A DNA stretch of 64,000 nt, from contig JAJKFL010000013.1 of NCBI GenBank assembly GCA_021186555.1, positions 31,700,743 to 31,764,742 of the forward strand. The letters run 5' to 3'. Under the pieces are notes generated by a model. The model ran no database searches and was not told the origin of the DNA. It saw only the letters and a program-made list of their open reading frames with translations. This document shows positions 11,982-22,800 of this stretch, piece after piece (position 1 is the stretch's first letter; every line of letters starts with the position of its first letter). This stretch comes from Reticulitermes speratus. Lineage: Eukaryota > Arthropoda > Insecta > Blattodea > Rhinotermitidae. The translations under genes were made by a program, and so were the position numbers.

Positions 11982-12589
11982 TACTACAAATTTGTAGAGT
12001 GCTTGAATATAGTCTACTGAATCTAAGATTACTGGCATTCCAATGCATTAATGAATTGGGAGATCTCTTTGTTTTCACTTGTGGATATTAAATTTCCTTC
12101 TCCAGCAACCTGTACACCCCGATCCATGCCATCCACCCACCACAGCTGTAATCTTCCAGGCCCTCGTTTTCCCTATGAAGTCACCTTGAACACTTTTCTG
12201 CTGGGTCAGTAACTTCCATACTTATGACCAGCCAGTTTCCATCCTGTTTTAATAAAATTCAGCATCCAATTCATCAAAGTCTTTGGATCAACACAATCCG
12301 TGGTACTACCACAATAGCTGAAGAGCTTGATAGCAGCACAGAATGTAATGGTTTCCCCATCGTGAATAGGCTGAGGATTTGTACCGTTAAGAGAATTATA
12401 ATAGTGAGTTTACAGAGCCAGCCATGTCTGTCAGAACCATTTGTGTGTAGTAGGATGATATTATTATTTTAAAAAATTTGGTAAAATTGCACTGGGAAAC
12501 TTGGATGTGATTTGTCCAGGGCTTGGCCAGAATCCTACGTTGAATGGACCACAAAGTAACTTAATTTAGATTTACATATCCTGAAGGTT

Positions 12590-13230
12590 GTATGGGGTGT
12601 GGCTATGAAGTTTTTGGAATATCCTACTCAAAATATTCCTTTACACTGACAGCTTAAAGTGAGAATTCACCTTCAAAGTAGCACCTTTGAGCAGCTTCAC
12701 ACTTAGCCCAGCAATGCTACCACCATTAGAAACATTTATGGATCTCATTCAGAATACCCTTTAGTGCTGCCATCACATTTTTACAAATGTCTTTGGCGTC
12801 ATTAAGTCTTGGTCCCTTCGGCATGAACTTTACTTTCTGAAAGAGCTAAGGTTCACTTGGAGCCAAAGCTGGTGAATAGCGGGTGTTTCAGTGCAGCAAG
12901 TTTTTCCCCTTAAACCGCCTGAGAGAGCGCTCCAGAGTTGCTGTGGAGGACCCAGCTGTTGGGCCAAAGTTCAGGTCGTTTTCTACATACAGCTTCACAT
13001 AACCTAGTCAGTATTTCTACATAATAAGCCTGGCTGAATGTCTGAACAAACACTTTCTGCTCTTTCAAACATTTTCATCGGATTTGCGCATTTTTGGAAA
13101 ACCACTTCTTTCAGTGTCTTCCACGTTCTCTGAATACTGTTTGAACCATATATGCCACTCTTGATTTCTTTACAGCTTCTGTGCCATATGCTGCAGAGAG
13201 CATTGCACATGTTGCACTTGCACTCTTCCC
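12590..13230 (-). mobile_element. mariner-like transposase relic
   Basis: On the minus strand 12700-12960 reads YSPALAPSEP, KVKFMPKGPRLNDAKDI and CYFEGEFSL, the C-terminal [13 protein letters not shown] region and tail of mariner transposases. Frame changes and stops are frequent. The terminal repeats were not resolved. Confidence 0.6.
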
Positions 13231-13253
13231 TAATGTAACACTAATTTTAAAGT

Positions 13254-13477
13254 CACTATTTACATACACCAACTGGATGCAACTCTATTTAACAAACTGT
13301 ATAGTTTTTTTAAAACATATTTAAAAACTTTATAAAACCCGACATATGTTTCGGCTCTTTATAAAGTTTTTAAATATGTTTTAAAAAACTATACAGTTTT
13401 TTTTTAAATAGAGTTGCATCCAGTTGGTGTATGTAAATAGTGACAGTGAAAAGATGCACGGTGATTACAGAATAAAG
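13254..13477. mobile_element. Fold-back element with 15-bp target duplication, PLE-related
   Basis: The direct repeat CACTAATTTTAAAGT (13239-13253 and 13478-13492) flanks 224 bp. Most of it is a giant hairpin: arms of about 85 bp (13254-13337 and 13358-13442) around a loop with CCGACATATGTTTCGGCTC. On the minus strand the loop reads GAGCCGAAACATATGTCGGG, the 3' half of the PLE hammerhead-like motif. The right end has GATGCACGGTGATTACAG, the PLE end also seen at 4.87 kb. Confidence 0.75.
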
Positions 13478-16085
13478 CACTAATTTTAAAGTTAATTCTT
13501 TCCTCCAAATTCCAATTACTCATTCTTCTCCCAAGAGATATTCAAACTCTTGTCTTTTATTTCTGCCACAGCTTTCACAAAACTGATGCCACAGTGTTGA
13601 AATAGCAGATTGCACAAGTCAAAACACACCCAGACAGGCCTTAAACCTCGTAACACAGTACTTCACGTGATACCATCATTCCATGAACTGAATAGTCACA
13701 CCTATATGTAGTCTTAGTACATTAACAATATTACATCTGCAACTAGTTTTTCTTTAAATCTGTAAAAGACAAAATATAAGCAGCACTTTTTTAATTAGTA
13801 TGTGTAACGAAATGGTTATGTTTATTTTGTTGTTGTTGTTTTTGTTGTTGGTGGAGTTGTTATGTAATTTATTTCCAGCTGGCATGATGTGCCATTGAGG
13901 TTCAGTTCAAAATACCGGTACATGGTTGAATATAATAGAAATTGTGGAAATGTATGAATTTGTTAAATACACGATTTAATGTCGCCATTTTCTCACTGTT
14001 TCTCCAGCCATCCTCCTTGGTACCATAATGCAAAACTCAATCACTTTCACACCCTGAATAACAGTCACATCACTCAGTGCATCTCAACCTTGTAACAGCA
14101 AAGCTCATCTAATGTTAAGTCCTTACCTTCATCACATCTTAACAGTACAAATATCATTTCATTAATGATGTTCACACAAGAAAAGTGAGGGTAAAATACA
14201 TAACACATTGTGGGAAGGCTATTTCACAAGCATGTAAAAAACACCCCTAGAAAATCATTTTTATATTGAGGCAACAAGGAAATTTACTGCATTTTTTAAG
14301 ATAAACTGCATAATCTCTGTTTTACTTTCCACAAATTGCCATTTATTTCATAATTTTATTTTCTTCTGTTAAAATAATACATTTTTCATAAACCATGCAC
14401 TAAAATTTAAATACAAACCCAGTTGTTTAAAGGTTAATGTTAAAGGGTGTGGTAGCCGTACTTACACTGCCCTTTAGACAATTAATCTCAAAGTGCATTA
14501 GGATGCATGTCTTTGTCTTTGCTGTGAAGTTTCCAATTTCTGCCTCAACAATAGTAGACCATAAGATGGAGGAGAATCAAGATGCTGATTAAACCCCAAC
14601 TGGCGATGTGTTGCGCTATCATAATGTCACGTGGAGTCAGTCCAACTAGTGGACCACAGCATTGGCCCCCCTCCCCATACTAACACCATTACCAGCAAGT
14701 TAAAACATAAAATTCAGTTGGCAGTCCTGTACTGTCTGGAGATTTAAAATTCCCAGATAATAAAAATCAAAACTTTTGCAACACTGAACTAAGAACTGGG
14801 CTGCTTGTTGATCTGTTTGTGCCTCATGTGTGCTAGTCTTTTCAAAGGTGTCATCCTCGATTTGTTGTTGCAGTCCGGTCTTTCTGAAATCTTGTGAACA
14901 TGACACACTCAAATGTATCTGCAAAAGAAACTTCTGGTCAGTGCAAATTCAGTTCATTCAAAATGTGTTTGTGTTACTTCCATAATCTTTCTACATGTAT
15001 TTTGTCAACAGTCTCATGAATTTTATCTCAGCAGTTCAGGCTATGAATTCATCTAAACTTTGCTGCCACGGATATCACATTTTACATTAAACTTTATCAT
15101 CCTACAAAATCACATGCTGGTCTGTAAATTGTACTGGTGACTGGCCTAGCATGCCACATGCTGTTCTCTGTGTGTTGGTTGGAAGCAATTTAAATGTCCA
15201 TGCTAAGCCAGAGAAACTTGGGCTGTCAAGAGATACAGCTGGCATTTAAATCTGTCCCCTAAAGGTTAATTTAATTTTCCAAACATTTGACAGTTCAGAT
15301 GTGTTCATAAAACTTGCAATTTTTGTACATGTTGACATATTTCAATTTATGTATTTTTCTCCTTCATCACTTAACATATTAAATGATTCTTAAATTGTTT
15401 AAATATATTTCTTCAAATGAGTTATATTACACAGTACTGAATGACAGAATCATAACTATGAATGATGAACTAGGAAGGATGCCACAGGAAGCAGTCACAG
15501 TATAATTTTAAGTACCTTCCTAGGGAATTTCCGTAGAGGAGTTCAAGAAAACCATGAAAACCCTCAGGGGGGAAATATGGCCTCAGGATCACAATTCAGA
15601 TCCAGGACTTCTAACCTAGGCCTACATAAGTGTGCTAACCACTCAAATATAATGCTGTATTTTACACCACTGCTCCCAAAAATGTATTTCTTCCAGAATA
15701 CTTGGGGCTGAGATGGACACATTTGTAACATTATTTCTATTATTTGTTTCTTAATTATGAGGGTGAAATCAGTTGCTGTTGGGATTTCTAGTATAAATTA
15801 CAATTCAGTTGACTGTCTTCTCATTGGTCTTCAAAGAAGCCTTCTTCTATCACTGCAGTTCTTTGATGGTGATGTCTGACTGGCCAGTTATTAGCTTCAT
15901 ACTGACAAACTTCTAGACCACTTAACAGTCTGTCCAACAGCTTGGCAATCTCATCACTTCAGGCAGAATTTGTCAGTCATCATCTCTGGAAAATTTAAAT
16001 GTTAAATGTCTTTACATGAAATTGGAAGCTGACAGTTTCAACACGTAAGCTTGCAAGGACTGATCAGGTTAACTTAATTTTTAAA

Positions 16086-16696
16086 AAATACTGGTCAGCT
16101 GCTACTGCCACTTCTATCTACCAGAATACTGGTCAGCTGCTACTGCCACTTCTGTCTACCAGAATACTGGTCAGCTGCTACTACCACTTCTATCTACCAG
16201 AATACCGGTCAGCTGCTACTGCACTTCTGTCTACCAGAATACTGGTCAGCTGCTACTGCCACTTCTGTCTACCCGAATGCTGGTCACCTGCTACTGCCAC
16301 TTCTGTCTACCAGAATACCGGTCAGCTGCTACTGCCACTTCTATCTACCAGAATACTGGTCAGCTGCTACTGCCACTTCTATCAACCAGAATACTGGTCA
16401 GCTGCTACTGCCACTTCTATCTACCAGAATACTGGTCAGCTGCTACTGCCACTTCTATCAACCAGAATACTGGTCAGCTGCTACTGCCACTTCTATCTAC
16501 CAGAATACTGGTCAGCTGCTACTGCCACTTCTATCTACCAGAATACTGATCAGCTGCTACTGCCACTTCTATCTACCAGAATACTGGTCAGCTGCTACTG
16601 CCACTTCTATCTACCAGAATACTGATCAGCTGCTACTGCCACTTCTATCTACCAGAATACTGGTCAGCTGCTACTGCCACTTCTGTCTACCAGAAT
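16086..16696 (+). repeat. Minisatellite, 38-bp unit, about 16 copies
   Basis: The unit consists of ATACTGGTCAGCTGCTAC followed by TGCCACTTCTATCTACCAGA. It repeats about 16 times with single-base variants (TATCTACC, TATCAACC, TGTCTACC). The period is 38 bp with no spacers, so ORFs across it are by-products that cycle through three frames. Confidence 0.93.
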
Positions 16697-17350
16697 TAAT
16701 TTCTACAAACTTGTGGTTTCGTATTCATCACATCAAATATCTCAGGCAACATTTCTCAGTGAAATAAATATTCTATATTATACACTCAAAATAGAGGTAC
16801 ATTCCTTTATCTGTCCAATATTGTTTGTCGTTTCCTGTCAGCTTGTTTATCGCATGTTAACTGATATGATATTCATTTAGTTTTGTGTGTTATACAGTAG
16901 GACCCTCCCACATTAACACCAGGTTTTCTATGGCATAGGCCCATCCTCAACAGCTTTACTATACATTAATACCTATTGGGATATACTCCTCTTACTGACC
17001 AAACTTATTTTTTCCAAATTACTCTAACCTTCAACCTCTTCTGAAACATATGCATTTCTATTCATCTGTAAACAAAACAAATGTTACAGTTCACTTCTCT
17101 GTTAGTAAGCTCTTCAGACCGAAATTAGCTGACTATTAAATACTGCTACATTTGCCCTGAAATCTTTGCTTCACATTAGCCCCTGCAACTGCACACTGCA
17201 AGCACAAGCACCAATCCTCCACTTCACTCACTCCAAGCACACACACAGTACTGGTAACCTGTCTTGTTTCTCACCTGCACAAATCTATCTAATTCTCAAC
17301 TGTATGAAAATAAGACCAAGTAAAAAACAAACTGAGTCTGAGATCTTGAC

Positions 17351-17390
17351 CCATGAAGATGGGACCGATACGTTGTCCCGAAACGTCAGT
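17351..17390 (+). ncRNA. Degenerate hammerhead-like motif (PLE relic)
   Basis: CATGAAGA, stem GGGAC/GTCCC, then GAAACGTC. The box departs from CUGANGA at one core base, so cleavage is unlikely. No TSD was found around it. Confidence 0.4.
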
Positions 17391-17872
17391 AAACAATTAC
17401 CACACGATGCCGCGTAATATCCCAGAAGTGCGCAGATCTCGTCGACATCGCGGCGGAAGCCTGAAAGCAAAATTGAGTCTTCTCCTCCATCCCCTTACAC
17501 TCCAGATACACTGTGAGTGAAACATTTACCTTCCAAACCTATCAAAACACAAAGCTTGTCATTTCCTTCTAAGCACTTACCTCAGGGTTACACTAATAAA
17601 ATATCTTTCCAGTCACTTCCTGTAATACTGTCATATTTCACTGTAAAACTGTTATTCCCACTCACTAAAAAATCTTTCAAACCCTCTTTATCTTTTTTAC
17701 ATTCCTGTTTTATATACATTACGAGGACAACTGATCCATTTACACTTCCATAAAGCATAGCCTACTCCGTGGCATGCCTGTCGGCATTACCAAAGCAAGC
17801 ATGTAAGGTCTGTAGGTGTTGTCACCTTCCGTAGGGATCCCACTGAAGCACTGCACATTTCTGTATGACATA

Positions 17873-18426
17873 CAGTGTGTCCACAAAGTCCCTTCGGGGT
17901 TTTGAAAAATTGTGGCGCGCAAACAAATTGAGCTAGCCACATGCGGTTTGCAGCAGATTACAGTGAAACTCTGGAAGTATTTTACTGACCTCGATGTGGG
18001 CTCCCTTGGTAGCACGGAGAACGTCCAGACGATATTCGAGCTCTTGCCATGTTCTGTGGAGCATGTCCGCTGGAATAGCCGAGTTCGCATTCCTAATACG
18101 GGTCTTCAGGTCATCAAGTCATCTGTTGGCGGCAAAAAAACTTCCAGAGTTTCACTGTAATCAGCCGCAAACCGCATGTTGCTAGCTCAATCTGTTGCGC
18201 GCCACAATTTTTCAAAACCCCGAAGGGACTTTGTGGACACCGCTGGAATAGCCGAGATCGCATTCCTGATACGGGTCTTCCAGAGTTTCACTGTAATCTG
18301 CCGCATGTGGCAAAAAAAAAACTTCTAGAGTTTCACTGTAATCTGCCGCAAACCGCATGTGGCTAGCTTAATTTGTATGCGCGCCACAATTTTTCAAAAC
18401 CCCGAAGGGACTTTGTGGACACACTG
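17873..18426 (-). mobile_element. Tc3-like MITE with internally repeated ends
   Basis: Ends CAGTGTGTCCACAAAGTCCC and the inverted GGGACTTTGTGGACACACTG are flanked by TA (17871-17872 and 18427-18428). Another copy of the right end occurs inside near 18160-18240. The minus strand keeps LKTRIRNANSAIPADMLHRT and YRLDVLRATKGAH, the C-terminal tail of Tc3-like transposases. It is an internally deleted and rearranged derivative. Confidence 0.8.
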
Positions 18427-18529
18427 TATATGCTAAATACTGTTCCTAGAAGAAGTGTCACCATAAATTGACACAAAATTTTCCTGATGCACCTGTTCCA
18501 AACATGAAAACAATTTATAATTATATTAG

Positions 18530-19340
18530 AACGGTTCAAGCAAAAGGTCCATTCTAGACAGGAAGAAAACATACAGAAGACAGATGACAAATTGGTGCTA
18601 GACTGCAGACTTCTCCAAGAAAATCAATGTCTGAACTTGGCACAACAAATGGACATCATCAGTACAAAATACAACAAAACTGTTGCATTTGCATCCAAAT
18701 ATGCCAAATGTGGTTCACAGTGTCTATGACACAGATAGTGAAGCAACATGGAATTTTGTGAACTGGTATGTTCATGGGGTGTATGATGGAGAAACAGACC
18801 TGGCACTCATTATGTTTAGCAAAGAGGTTTGGTTTTTTTCTCAGTGAAATATGAAGTCTCAGAACACATACTGGTCTGCAGAAAATCCAATGTGATTCCA
18901 TGACATTAAAGTTGGCGTGTGGTGTGCTATGACTGCAACTAGGATTACTGGGCCCCCCTTTTTTTTAAGAGACCATGAATTCACACTGATATGTTACACA
19001 CATTCTGACACCATTTTCAACACCTGTCAAATTACAAGAGAACCTACACCTTTTTTTTTTAGCAACAATGCAGCCACTCACACCACAAACAATACCTTGC
19101 ATTGTTTAGGTAATTTTTTTGATAACAGGACAGTATTAAGCTAGGGGCTGTGACCTCATCATTAGCCAGGTCTGTACCAATGTGACTTTTACTTGTGGGC
19201 CACATTAAAGGATAAAATCCTTGCACAGATGACAATCTGGTGGGGGGGGGAAAGCCATTTGGGATGCAGTGCCTACAGTTCCACCATCAGAATTTCCATG
19301 TGCAACGAACATTGCTTTTATCAGATGTGATGTGTGCCTG
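18530..19340 (+). mobile_element. Tc3-like transposase relic
   Basis: In shifting frames the plus strand gives GVYDGETDLALIMFSKEVWF, ITGPPFF and FFSNNAATHTTNNTLH. These correspond to the DDE catalytic core of a Tc3-type transposase family common in cockroach-like genomes. Many frameshifts. No terminal repeats were identified. Confidence 0.65.
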
Positions 19341-19812
19341 TTAGCCGAAGGAAGCCATTTCCAGCACCTTCTTCAAATAGAGCATGTAAAAACCCAATAT
19401 TAACTGCAATACGCTGAACTGAAACGTGTGGATCCCAAATCACAGTGAACTGGAATAGTAACAGGAAGTGACAAATGATATTGTTCAAATAAAATAATGA
19501 CCCTACATAACCCACACAGTAAGAAACAGACTAACCACATCTGAAATGTAATTTCTGACTGTACTTCCAACAGGCCTAATTTCAACACTTTTTCAGGCTT
19601 AGTGGATGAAAATATGCGAAACGATTCAGGTGTGAAACACCTATAATGCAAAGTTTGAGCATGTTCTAGTTTGAAAATTAGGGTATTCACATATCTATTA
19701 CAACCCTTTTGAATCGAAATTGAGCCATTAAAATCCCATTAACCAACTTACTATACTAACATGAAACAAAATGAGATAGAGGAATTAGGACTTCCACTTG
19801 AGACATTTACTG

Positions 19813-22800
19813 TCATCTCTCTGAACTACTGTCATCTCTGTCTTCACAATGGGCTCTGCAGTTTACTTCATCTTCCTCCAGCTGAGACACTGCCTGCAGG
19901 TAAGTCTCTCTTGCCATTACTTTCCGGAGTTTGCGTTGTTTTCGCTGCTGTTCTCCGTACTGGAAAAACTTGGCACGGAAGTCTTCCACCAGAGAGTTCA
20001 CACCTGCACCACTATATCCCTCCTGTAAATGATGACATACATACAAGACTTGACAGTTACCATGTCTGGCTCCACCTGTTACTCACAGTGTTACTTCATA
20101 TATCAATTCTGTAACAAATGGTTCAATTTTCATGTTTATTTACTGTTTAATGAACAAAAAAGTATACAAACCAAATAAATCTTACTCCGACAAATGTACA
20201 CTTTTTATGTTATTCAACACAACTTTATTAAAAAATGCCCGACATGTTTCGAACCAATTTATGGTTCATTTTCAGGGGCTTACTTTTCTCAAATTACATC
20301 AGCTATACATTCATGGTACACATTAAAATACAAGTTTAAATAAATAAATGTCATCAACTGTGTAGTATTTTTGAAAAACTCAAACGTGAACAGGAAATAA
20401 CCGACACAGAATTCAAAATACTACACAGTTTTTCAAAAATACTACACAGTTGAGACATTTATTTATTTCAACTTGTATTTTAATGTGTACCATGAACATA
20501 TAGCTGATGTAATTTGAGAAAAGTGAGCCCCTGAAGATGAACATTAAATTGGTTCGAAACATGTCGGGCATTATTTAATAAAGTTGTGTTGAATAACATA
20601 ACAGTGTACTTTATTTCACGTTGTATTCACCGTGCATTATGTTACAATTAAAAGTATTTTATTTTACCAACATATGCACTACACTTTCACAATAATGTCA
20701 TATACCCCTCCACATGTTTCGGCCTATTACCGGCCATCCTCAGGGGGGTCAAAGTGCTTAACATAGACTATACATCAATAGTGAAGTTTGGTATATCCTC
20801 TAAGAGTAAAACGATAAGTCAGTAAAACTATGGTTCATAAAGGCTTCACGTACGCAACCCAGCCGGTGAAGCAAGCCAGACATAACACGTAACAACAGAA
20901 CATAGAATGCTACAACATCACCGCACACTGCATACAAGGCCAACTGCCAATGATTTTTAAATATAATAATGAATATGTAAAATTTTATAATTTTATTCTC
21001 TAACTTTACATATTCCCTAGGGGTTTATAGTTGAACCCTTTACGAACCATAGTTTTATTGACTTATCGTTTTACTCTTAGAGGATATACCAACCTTCACT
21101 ACTGATGTATAGTCTATGTTAAGCACTTTGACCCCCCTGAGGATGGCCGGTAATAGGCCGAAACATGTGTAGGGGTATATGACATTATTGTGAAAGTGTA
21201 GTGCATATGTTGGTAAATTAAAATACTTTTAATTGTAACAGTGTAATTTGTCGGAGTAAGATTTATTTTAATCAAAGGGAATGTACGGAACAAGTAACGT
21301 AAAGTATACAAACCAAAATAAGAAAATTACAGTAATGTAATATTACATAGTAGACTGTAATTTTGAAAATAACTTTAATTAGCAATTGCATTACTTAAGG
21401 TTTCTTTCAGGAGCAGTGGCCCACCCAACCTCCTATTCGTTGGGTACTAGGGGCTCTTTCGCTATGGATAAATTGGCTGAGGCATGAAGTTGACCATACA
21501 TCACCATCTAGAGTAGTGTAGAGCAAACTTTCATTGGACAAGGGCTATCTGAAAACCTACAAACCCTGCACAGGCCACAAACCAATTGTTAACAGTGAAA
21601 GCATTAGTTTTTCAGGGAAAATGTGTTTTACATCAATTAATTGACTGAATTACTACTAATTAATTAATTGTAAAAAATTAATATTGCAATTATAATTACA
21701 TTTTAAGGCTTAAATTATTTTTTAAGAATGGAAGATAAGACGCTTGACCTGGTTCTTTGCCACTGATAAATTTTTAAGAAATACACAAAATTCCATTCTA
21801 TAAAATTATCACTCAAATACAATTCCCCCCCCCCCCCCCCCCAATGGCTCAACAGCCCCCTTGGAGGCCTAGACCGCCTCATTTTTCAAGGCTTCACGAT
21901 CACACTTTTTAGACACACCACATTCGGTAGGACTCCTCAGGACGAGGGACCAGCTCGTCGCAGAGACCTCTACCTGACAACACACAACACTCACAAGAGA
22001 CAGACATCCATGCCCCCGGTGGGATTCGAACCCACAATCCTAGTAAGCGAGCGGCCACAGACCCACGCCTTAGACCGCACGGCCACTGGGATCGGCGAAA
22101 TACAATTTTATTAACCATTATTAGAACGTGCTTGGAACTGAAAGAGTAAGGTGGATGGTGGAGCTTACCATTCCATATTTTTCTCACTCCTCCCACTGTA
22201 AGGTTTCCCATACATGATGTTTGCCCATGCAATATGCATGAATCCCATTACAACTCAAATAATGTTTATCAAATTTAACTATGCATGTGAAGTTCAGCAA
22301 ATCACTAAAACATTAGCCTTCATTCTGATATGACAGCATAAGTTAAATGCGTTTCAAAATCCTTGTGGGCTGCAGACATACCTTCGGCGAGCCAGGGTTG
22401 CTCATCATTGATGTAGTGCTTTGTGGTACAGTGTGTATTTAAGTACAAGGACAAATTTATTTTCGGGAAACTGTGAATTTTAATCGAGGACTGTTTTAAC
22501 TGATGAATTGGCATCAAACACACTCTCAATCTTAAATGACAGAAAATGTTTCAAAGAATATGACACAGATCTGCGGAAAGCTACATTTCTTTTATCTCAC
22601 TGCCAACTAACAGTGTCTCTTGAGATGCGGTTGGCCACTCCACCCAAATAGATTTCATCTTGTCATTTACAGGCGACAGCCTTACACTCTTCTGGTAAAA
22701 AAAAGGAAACAAGAAAAGAAAAGGTAAAGTTCACACTATAACAGGCCATGAAGGCCCAGAGGGGAAGTACAGGTATAGCTCTACTCTTTCTTTAACCTTG

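Larger units (their letters stand above)
9140..19812. other. Convergent EMC2-TRMT11 intergenic region, repeat-rich
   Basis: EMC2 and TRMT11 face each other tail to tail across this 10.7-kb spacer. The EMC2 3' UTR probably ends near the AATAAA at 9615-9620. The rest holds an interspersed repeat family, a pogo-like element with a nested SINE, mariner and Tc3-like relics, a fold-back element and a 38-bp minisatellite, listed separately. The stretches 9700-10000, 13500-16080 and 16700-17340 show no gene, only AT-rich sequence. Confidence 0.6.
20176..21300. mobile_element. Penelope-like element (outer copy) with nested PLE and spliced junction
   Basis: The direct repeat AAAGTATACAAACCAAA (20159-20175 and 21301-21317) bounds it. 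Left and right arms are inverted, including hammerhead-like motifs at 20238-20278 (minus, box CTGAAAA, damaged) and 20528-20570 (plus, box CTGAAGA, intact). At 20409/20410 the sequence GACACAG|AATTC joins directly where the sister copy at 23.5 kb has an intron. An inner PLE (20609-21236) interrupts it. It lies in TRMT11 intron 9, about 150 bp upstream of the last exon. Confidence 0.85.

Noticed and set aside
16277..16549. 90-codon ORF in the minisatellite
   Set aside because: It is a by-product of a 38-bp repeat read through three frames.
16086..16696. CRISPR-like regular repeat
   Set aside because: Units abut without unique spacers, the genome is a eukaryote, and the pattern is a plain minisatellite.
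19761..20114. 117-codon plus-strand ORF
   Set aside because: It is antisense to the last TRMT11 exon.
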